Origin: Melampsora larici-populina 98AG31
Lineage: Eukaryota; Basidiomycota; Pucciniomycetes; Pucciniales; Melampsoraceae
DNA length: 64,000 nt
NCBI RefSeq assembly: GCF_000204055.1
Contig: NW_006768824.1
Coordinates: 436,366-500,365, forward strand
Direction: 5' to 3'
Made by a program: the position numbers and the translations under genes. Under the pieces are notes generated by a model, which had not been told where the DNA came from, made no database searches, and saw nothing but the letters and a program-made list of their open reading frames with translations. Shown in pieces: positions 56,397 through 64,000 of the stretch (the first letter of the stretch is position 1; each line of letters starts with the position of its first letter).

Positions 56397-59300
56397 CTAT
56401 GAAGTATCTTCTTCTTCATGTTCCTCATCATGTCGATCAGATAAGACCATTGATGAATTTAAAGAAGGAAAAGAAGGTGGATTCAATGAGTTTGATGCAA
56501 GACCTGATGATAATCGATTTGGATTCCTTTGATTAGTACTTTGATTTAATTCTCTTCTCGGTTCAAGATCTTCAGTGGGTGGATCCAGAATCACACTTAA
56601 ACCTTCTCCTGTTCTTCTCTGTGATTCATCAGTTTCTTCTTCTGGTCTGTCACTTATTCTAGTTCTATGATCGCTTCCACTCGACTTAGGTCGAGGGTGA
56701 TGAATGAAATCTGAGATTCGTTTCGCCAGTTTGCTATTGTGTCCATGTGAATTTCGCGGTGATCCAATTCTGACACCTCCTGCTCCGATCTCTAGATTTC
56801 CAATACGAATGGAGCGACTCCGATCTCGACTATTTGAGGCCGCATGCCCCCTCTGAGGTGTCGCTTCAGGAATACCTATAGGTGAGAGAAAAATACAAAC
56901 AACAATCAGCCCAGGGAATCAAGCATATCCTGCAAGAACAAATGAACCACTTACTCAGTCGACTAGAATTAAATCTTCTCAACCGATTCCCGACGGCAAT
57001 CTCTCCAACGCCATCAGCTTGGTCAAATCCGAACCCTCTTCCAACTCCAGACGGGGAAGCTTGACCAGTCGCCATATCATGAGTAACACTAATCGAAGTC
57101 CTAGTGCGTTCCACACGCGCTAGGCTCGGTTCAAGACTAGAATGAGTAGGTTGTTTCCTGATCATCGGCCTTCCTCCTTCGTTATTGTCATATTTGGAAA
57201 GCTCTCGAAGATATGGCATCTGAGGATCAGTTTTGTAGTCATGCTCTGGGTCGATTCGGTCAATGTATCGTAGGATTTCTAGATCACTATTGATATCCAA
57301 CAAATGGAGTCAGTAGATGTCGAGTAACAAGGATATAATCTCCAAAAGCAACGGTATCTTACGTTGGATGGTACATTTCCCGATAATACTTGACAAGATA
57401 CCCTGGTAAGAGGCACAAAACAACAGTGAAGAGGATCCCGAACCACCAGTAAGGTGCAGCCCATAGATAGTAATTGTTTCCATAAACGGTTGTCCAACTA
57501 TCAAACCACATCACCGTCAATGACTTCAGCTCTCAAAAGAAGGAGTCGCAGGAAAAGTTGAATAAAAGTGAGGACTCACATGAAACTAGGTTTGAAAGCT
57601 GAGTATACAGCCGTGTACAATACGATCAAGACCGGTCCCACCAAGACAAAGACGGTCATAAATGTATTCCATGCAAATTGATTCAAGGCGTGAAAAGCAT
57701 TGCAAGCGATGATCACCGCCACAATCACCACTGTCGAAACTTCATTGATATTCACGTCGATCCCATCTGATCTTGGACTGGTGGTGTCGTAAGCAAACGA
57801 GATGAAAAAGTAACACACTGCTCCTTGGTAAATCCCTTGGGCCATGTACCAAGCGAAATTCTTCAATCCAAATAATTTTCCGTCTCTTCCGACCGAATAA
57901 AGTTCAGGTACAGAGACTAAGACTCTTTGTCGAATATCTTGATCAAAAATTCCGATTCCAAGGACAGGCACTGCAGTTCCATGATCAATCAATTAGCCAG
58001 TGGTTCAAGTTCAGATGAGTTGATCCAACTTACGTAAAGTCCAGAACACGTTGTAGAACAAGAGATACTACAGAAGAAGATAAAAAGGAAAAACATCAAC
58101 ACATTGTACGGTTTATAAGGCCACTAGTCAGAGTCGTAGATTGAGGAACAAACTCAACTGTATATTCATAGTAAGTCGTCGTCGAGTAAGCACACCAAAA
58201 TTGAAAAAACCAAAGTACAGAGATTCCAATGATTTCTTTATAAAAGAAATTCAAAATCATCCTCGAATTTCGATCATAAGACCAATGTCCATGAACAAAC
58301 AATAATCTTGAGAGATAACGGAATTGCCCAATAGCATAATCAGACGAATTCACAGCTTGTAATCCTTCTTCACCTGATACTCCAATTCCTATATCAGCAG
58401 CTTGTATCATTGATACATCATTTGCTCCGTCACCTATAGCTAAAGTCATGGAATTTGTACCGTCTTTTACCAAACTTACGATTTCGGCCTTTTGTTTGGG
58501 TGAAGTACGACAACAGACTACAGCTTGGCATCGAGTCGATAGTTCAAGTAAAATTTCTTTGGTGAAAGCTTCCTCAAATGCATGATGTAAAGATGCACCA
58601 TCGATAACAAGCCCATATCCACCTTGACGATTGCCGTTATCTTCACCGACGATATCGTGTAGATCAATTGGCTCCTCCCCTGGTTGTGCTTGGGAGTGGG
58701 TTGAAAACCTCGAAGGTCGTCGCTCTGAATTCATAACGTAGTCTGGTGGCATTTCTTTCAGGTTTTCGACTAACTCATCGGCATCGAAAAAATCCACTAA
58801 AGCTTTTCTCATTTGACTGTAAGTTGATGACCTTGTTCCATAAGCACCACCTCGGATGACGATCAAGTTCATATCTTTCGCAATCAGATTGCACGACCGA
58901 GCGATAGCTATATAAATAATATCACAAAAGTCTCATTAGTTTACTGACAAACGTTCAAAGAAACTCCATCATGACTTACCAACAGCTGTTTCCAACTTAT
59001 CACCCGTAGCCACCCAAACCTTGATACCAGCACGTTTCAATTCAGCAATAGTCTCAGGAACACCATCTTGAAGTTTGTCCTCAATAGCAGTGGCACCTAA
59101 CAAGTGCAAACTGTGTTCTAATTCATCTTGAACCGCTTCAATATCTTTTTCTCTCTCAGGTCCAACTTGTGAACAAGCTGTTGTATATTTGCTCGACCAG
59201 CTTAAAAACTCATCCTCTTTCAATTGTCGACAAGCTAAGCAAAGTGTCCGTAGTCCCTGATCAGCGAATTCTTCAAGTTGATCATCTGTTTTTTTCTTGA

Positions 59301-62260
59301 TTTCATCTTGACCTGATCCCAATCTTTCAAAAATGACGTTATCAGCTCCTTTGACAAGTAAAAAGATTTCTCCGGTAGGTAATCCATCTGTCGATGTTCT
59401 GGTTCGACCGTCCGATGAATCCAATCTTCGCACAACCACGCTCATCCTCTTTCGAGCACTGGTGAATTCATTGACTTCTAAAAGTTCAAATTCATTTATT
59501 TCAGTGTCTTCATCCGCTCCATCTGCTTGATCCGCCAGTTCGATTCCTGAATCGTCCACCGCAGCTACATGATGTCGTAATTTATGTAGGCGACTGCGGG
59601 TTCGAGTTTTGGCCAAGTCCGAAGGCACTTGCAATCGCAGTACGTTTCTTTCTCGACCTCTAAAGACAAAACCTACATCTGCGGCAGCTTGTACAAGGGC
59701 AGATTCGTCAGGAGACTGAGCTTTGTACTGAATCGTGCCCGTCTCGTCTTCTGTGGCCAAGACAGTGTGACAAAGACCAAGAGTAGCAAAGAAACTGTGA
59801 ATAAGTCTTGCCTGGTCCGATTTAGGGTCGGAGAGGTCGTTGATTAATCCGATATCTTGAAAGGGTTCGATTGTAGGCAATTCAGTGACCTCGGGATCTG
59901 CACTGTTTATTACTGATGGTTCGCTCGCTTTCTTCTTCAGCTTCGGACCCGTGGAATCGGATGATCCCGTGCTTAGTGATCTCGATGTGACTCGGTGAGT
60001 TGGTTTTGATGGAGTAATAGGGCTATGGAGTTGCCTGGAGTCCGCTCTCTCAAGGTCTCTCGAGGTGAATTTGGTAAGCTCGTCCGAGGGGTTGGATCCC
60101 ATTGGTTCGCCACCAGCAACGGTCTCATCCTCGTCTTCTTCTACAATCGGTCCTAATCGATCTATTCCACTATATACCTTGCCACCAATGCAGCATTGTC
60201 GAAACTGCATCAAGTTTTGGGTGAGTGTTCCAGTTTTGTCACTGAAAATGTATTGGATTTGTCCAAGATCGTCAGAAAGATTCCAGGATCTAGCAATTGT
60301 ACGTTTCTTGGTTGGACGATAATAAAGGTGATCATCGGCCCAGATGAACAGCGCTTGCATTGTACGGACAAATTCAATCGAGATGTAAAGAGAGATGGGT
60401 ACGATATTCTGATAGGTGATCATGGCATTTGCAAATCCTACGGCGCCGTTGATATTCGGATTATCATCAGACGAATCTGAATAAACAGTCCAATACGAAT
60501 TACGATCGTAGTAGTACCTTTCTGAAAGATGTGTACCGATTCCGTTGAAAAGACACATGAGGGCAAGGATACCAAGGTTGATGAAACTAAATGACGAACG
60601 AGGGGGTAAGACAGATGATCAGAAAGTTGAAATCGATGATTATAGAAAGAGCAAAGAGATTTGCGAGACTACTAACACCATGGGGTTCATGAGACGTTCG
60701 ACTTTACTTCGTTTAGAAGGGGTTCCACTCGAATTCATCATGATCTTCGTGTCAGGCCCAGTGAATACCACTACTCCAATCACCCAGTCTGTATTACGAA
60801 CAACGGTACCCCTCAGCAACATGGTATTGAGATTGACAGCCACGCGTAATGCATCGTGTCCATCTTTGGATTTCTCGGTTGGTTCAAGCGACTGGGACTT
60901 GACGGAATTCGGTTTGATTTCGGGGAAGATGAGAGCAGCATTGTACTTGAATAGATTCGGATCCGGTGCCTCACTCTCAATGACAAATCGATTTCTAGGA
61001 TCTTGAGTTTTGAGACAGTCGGAGACCGAGCGTAGATGGCTGAGTTCTTTGATCGCATGACGTGATTTGAGGTTAGTCTCGCCATCCAAATTCTTCGTCT
61101 CAATGAAACACACGTTCTCTTCCTCATCAGAAGTAGAACAGATGATGATATCGGCAGGTACGGCTTCATCATTTCGAAGCCTAACAAGATCTCCAACTCT
61201 CAAATCTTCCCATGCGGATCTTCTGAATTTAACTTCCCGGTGTTGATGATGATCATGCGGACGATTTAGCGAAACAGGGGATTGAAGATCGCGGTCAAGA
61301 CGAGAAGGTAGAGACGAATGACCAGTATGCAATTTCTCAAGTTTATCCGGTGACTTTGAAACTTTCACTTTTCGATCCCACCAATGTTTCTTTACGATTG
61401 TGGGTCCGTCTGGAATTGAAGCCTGAGGTTGTAATTCGCTTGCGAGGAGGGCAGCATCTTTGTTACCTTCGGGTTTTCTTTGAAGCCACTTGAATTTAAA
61501 GGGACTCTGCTTCGGTTGCGTCAAGTTTGGATTGAGATAGTCAGACGAAGGCGATGATGCTGATGATCTCAAGATGTGAACGACTTGTTTGTTAGTATTA
61601 GAATCCGCTTGATGTCGTTTTACATCCTCGTAGGCATCCTTGGCGGCCGTTACGCCTAGTACGACGAGTAGTGGAAGACATGCCAAGATAGGGGAGACTT
61701 GAGAGAATTTGGGGATGAATTGGAGGATGACGAGAACTGTAGGAAAGATGAAAACAGAAGGAAAGATTGAGAGTGATTAGAGTGTATGGTCAAGATGGTA
61801 AATAGGAGTGAATATAGATGTATGCGTGATCAAATGAAAAGCACTGAACTAAGGAAGAAAACGTTTGCGATCCTCCTGAATTGTTCGAGTAAGTTACGCG
61901 GAATGAAAGTGATGAGCGAATATTTGGCAGTCCTAATCTGATTACTCGGGTAAAGCCAAGACTGAAGAAATTTCACCACAAGTTAGTAAGATGGTATTGA
62001 TTGAGAAAGGAATAAAGAATTAGACTGACTGGTAGTGGTTTACCGATGATAGGTTGGTTGTGTTTATCTGATTTCCATGCAGTGTTAGGTAGTGGTAAAT
62101 TGATTGAGACTAGACGAGGTAAACGAGGACCGAGACGAGGTTGAAAGATGTTAGAGATGTCAAAGGTAGTAAGTTTATCGAGTTTCTTGAGGAAGGGTGA
62201 TTGACGATGGAGTGTTGAGAGTGGAATTTGATGGTTTGATGACGATTGATGACGATCCAT
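56397..62260 (-). CDS. P4-type ATPase, Dnf1/Dnf2-like phospholipid flippase
   Basis: At least nine exons on the minus strand, roughly 1,500 residues. The N-terminus (ATG at 62260) has [12 protein letters not shown]; the next exon adds [20 protein letters not shown] and [11 protein letters not shown], the P4 entry to helix 1. The actuator region has [16 protein letters not shown] and [24 protein letters not shown] (about 60380) carries the P4 PISL motif, and [20 protein letters not shown] the phosphorylated Asp (about 60230). Nucleotide-binding parts include [34 protein letters not shown] and TGDKLETA; the P domain ends at [20 protein letters not shown]. Later helices and an acidic, Ser-rich cytosolic tail complete it. 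WNLSDDLGQ before DKTGT is Dnf-type rather than Drs2 or Neo1. Such pumps move PC/PE inward at plasma or Golgi membranes with a Cdc50-family partner. A long insert in the N-domain ([10 protein letters not shown]..) is Ser-rich. Confidence 0.92.
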
Positions 62261-64000
62261 ATTGTAGAATTAGAAAGTAGTGATGATTATCGAGGGTATG
62301 GGTTTTGATATTTTCAAATTGTGAATTTAAACTATCGATAGAATTCGATTTGAGTTTGAGTAGTATCTGATCCAGTTTCTTCTTGATGGTGATTAATCGA
62401 TTAGTTAGGTGTAAAAGAGATGGTAGAAGTGTCTAAAATGTTCGATAGTAAAAGTCAAAAGTATGAAGTTGAGGTGTTAGTAATGAAGAACTAGATCTAG
62501 ATTGAATCGAATTGAATGGAATGGTGCTTTTAGTCAACAAGCAATCACAGAAAACTATGGATGACTAATACTTGATAACCACTTGATGCTTCTTCAAGAG
62601 CTCAGATTCAAATTAAATGGAAGAAATCAGGATGAAAAAGAAACGTACCATCAAGTCTTCTCGATTTGAACTTCAACTAATCTCTTGATCAAAATAAAAT
62701 TGGTTTCATTAATAGCCAAGTTGATGAATGCTTTGAACTTTGACTGATTTGGTCGATTCCTTCATTCGCTTTGTTGTATATAGGTTCGTTGGTTAAAATA
62801 AATGAATTTACTTCTTTGATCAGCCTTCCTTTAAAAACACTTTCAAACTATTCCACTTTGACACATTCTAAGACGATTCCGTCATCAAACCTTTGGCTCG
62901 AACAGAAATCTCAATAGATCTTCAATTCTTCACCCCCTCAATGTTTACAGCCGACCGTAAACAAATTGACAGTTAGGCCGGGTCCAGAACTTAAGTTAAT
63001 ATCTCATAACTCCGATTACGAGGCCGACCACTGACCAGCCGTCAGCCAGGGGTAGACTTTGAACCACAAACTGGAATTCAATCTAATGTGCAATGGCGTG
63101 CAGATGGCTATGCAGAAGCTCAACTCCGACCTACAAATCCGGAAGATTGATTTTCGGTGGTGAACTTCAATCTCCAACTTGGGAACGAATCACATCCGAT
63201 TGATCATTCGAAGGAATCAGTCAAGTAAACAGCTCGCAGTTGTTTACAAAATTGCCCACGCGCTCCCACCCTTGGGCCTTTACCGCGTTCAAAGTTTCAC
63301 AATCGTTATCACAAAAGAACTGAAACACTTGAGATCCTTCAACACACGCTTCATATGGCGAGGTACGGCCTGGTACGGCAACATGTTGCTGAGCTTAACT
63401 CGTATTGCCAACTTGCACAGGCTCAAGACGATAATCAGTATCTCTGGTCGACAAGTGAGTCCTCCCGTTTCCTCTCTGGGTTCCAGTTCACCCACCGTGG
63501 TGTTCCGTCAAGTGAATTTAATCCGCATTGATGATATCCGCCCGCGGCAAATGTGCAAACAAATGACAAAATAACTTCCTCGGTGACGCACAGCAGTACA
63601 TACTTCATCAACAAAATCTCTTGAAGGGTCGTGGATTATATTCTATATCCTATCTCCTAAGGATGCTGTACACATTCTTCAACACACTCCATCCCCACGG
63701 CTCTTTGTTAAGCTGACATATCAAATCACACGATTTTGATCTTTAAAAGTGTCTCTTTGCAACACTTTGCTTTTGATAAGCCTTTGCAACTTACGGAGGT
63801 CTTGACATGAGACCAGCGTGACCTGAATCAGGAAGCAAAATTGATGCATATCTTGCCGATGTTTATACTAACAGCGCATGATTGAGGAATCTGTGATCAG
63901 CTGTGAAATTCAAGCATGATTGTTGACCCCTGATAATTGCAGACCTACTTACTCTGGCAAATCACACTTTTGGAACAAACCTCCACTTGGTTCCATATGG
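62261..64000. other. Flippase promoter region and unannotated flank
   Basis: The first few hundred bases should hold the flippase promoter. An open frame at 63179-63574 (131 codons) has no recognisable motif and a shadow on the other strand, so it is not called. Nothing else is seen to the window end. Confidence 0.45.

Noticed and set aside
63179..63574. 131-codon open frame near the window end
   Set aside because: No motif, no signal peptide, no splice continuation and an open frame on the opposite strand. Not supported as a gene.
1..64000. tRNA genes, rRNA and CRISPR arrays
   Set aside because: No TTCGAAT-type T-arm with a matching acceptor stem was seen, no rRNA-like block, and no regularly spaced repeats. 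A tRNAscan-SE run could still find one missed by eye.

Overview
The window is AT-rich, intron-dense nuclear DNA from a filamentous basidiomycete. A rust fungus (Pucciniales) is the best guess. Reasons: genes are split by many short introns (mostly 60-100 nt) with fungal splice signals; conserved basidiomycete housekeeping genes lie next to small secreted proteins without clear homologues; and large stretches are layered transposons, including hAT and Mutator-like transposases of the kind common in rust genomes. The species cannot be named from sequence alone. No tRNA, rRNA or CRISPR array was seen.

Layout. (1) 1-4935: a degenerate repeat-rich edge and a poorly resolved membrane-protein gene (minus). 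(2) 4936-21291: a conserved gene block. It holds a probable RNA polymerase I subunit (RPA34.5-like, minus), a Zn2Cys6 transcription factor (minus), the 60S biogenesis factor REI1 (plus), a GH5-like glycoside hydrolase (plus), an unknown 222-residue protein (minus), a PTC7-like mitochondrial PP2C phosphatase (plus) and a histidine-phosphatase/phosphoglycerate-mutase-like enzyme (minus). (3) 22474-36034: secretome genes. These are a small secreted protein, copy A of a tandemly related secreted family, a cysteine-containing secreted protein, and a multicopper oxidase (laccase/ferroxidase type) transcribed away from it. (4) 26-31 kb and 36-55 kb: nested transposons. (5) 56397-62260: a Dnf-type P4-ATPase phospholipid flippase (minus).

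Mobile DNA is the most striking content. A 5.9-kb Mutator-like element (48237-54152) has a perfect 9-bp target duplication and degenerate terminal repeats. It carries a decayed GCM-finger transposase, followed by a domain that looks like a ubiquitin-specific protease and by a basic tail made of repeated phase-1 exons. A 1.47-kb TIR element (43671-45142) carries an intron-free fragment of the GPI-lipid remodelling gene PER1, broken by one nonsense codon. A 3.95-kb hAT element (39096-43045) is stuffed with three MITEs. A 314-bp hAT-type MITE (27911-28224) has inserted, with a perfect 8-bp duplication, into a palindromic MITE that itself sits in a larger fold-back element. Nonsense codons in the three decayed coding regions mostly fit C-to-T or G-to-A transitions.

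Two gene-structure oddities look real. The PP2C gene needs removal of a 19-nt segment that has donor, branch-like and acceptor signals. The catalytic Arg-His-Gly of the phosphoglycerate-mutase-like enzyme is encoded by a 13-nt micro-exon. The secreted family has a second copy (B, 46003-47329) about 21 kb from copy A, and copy B appears frameshifted in its fourth exon.
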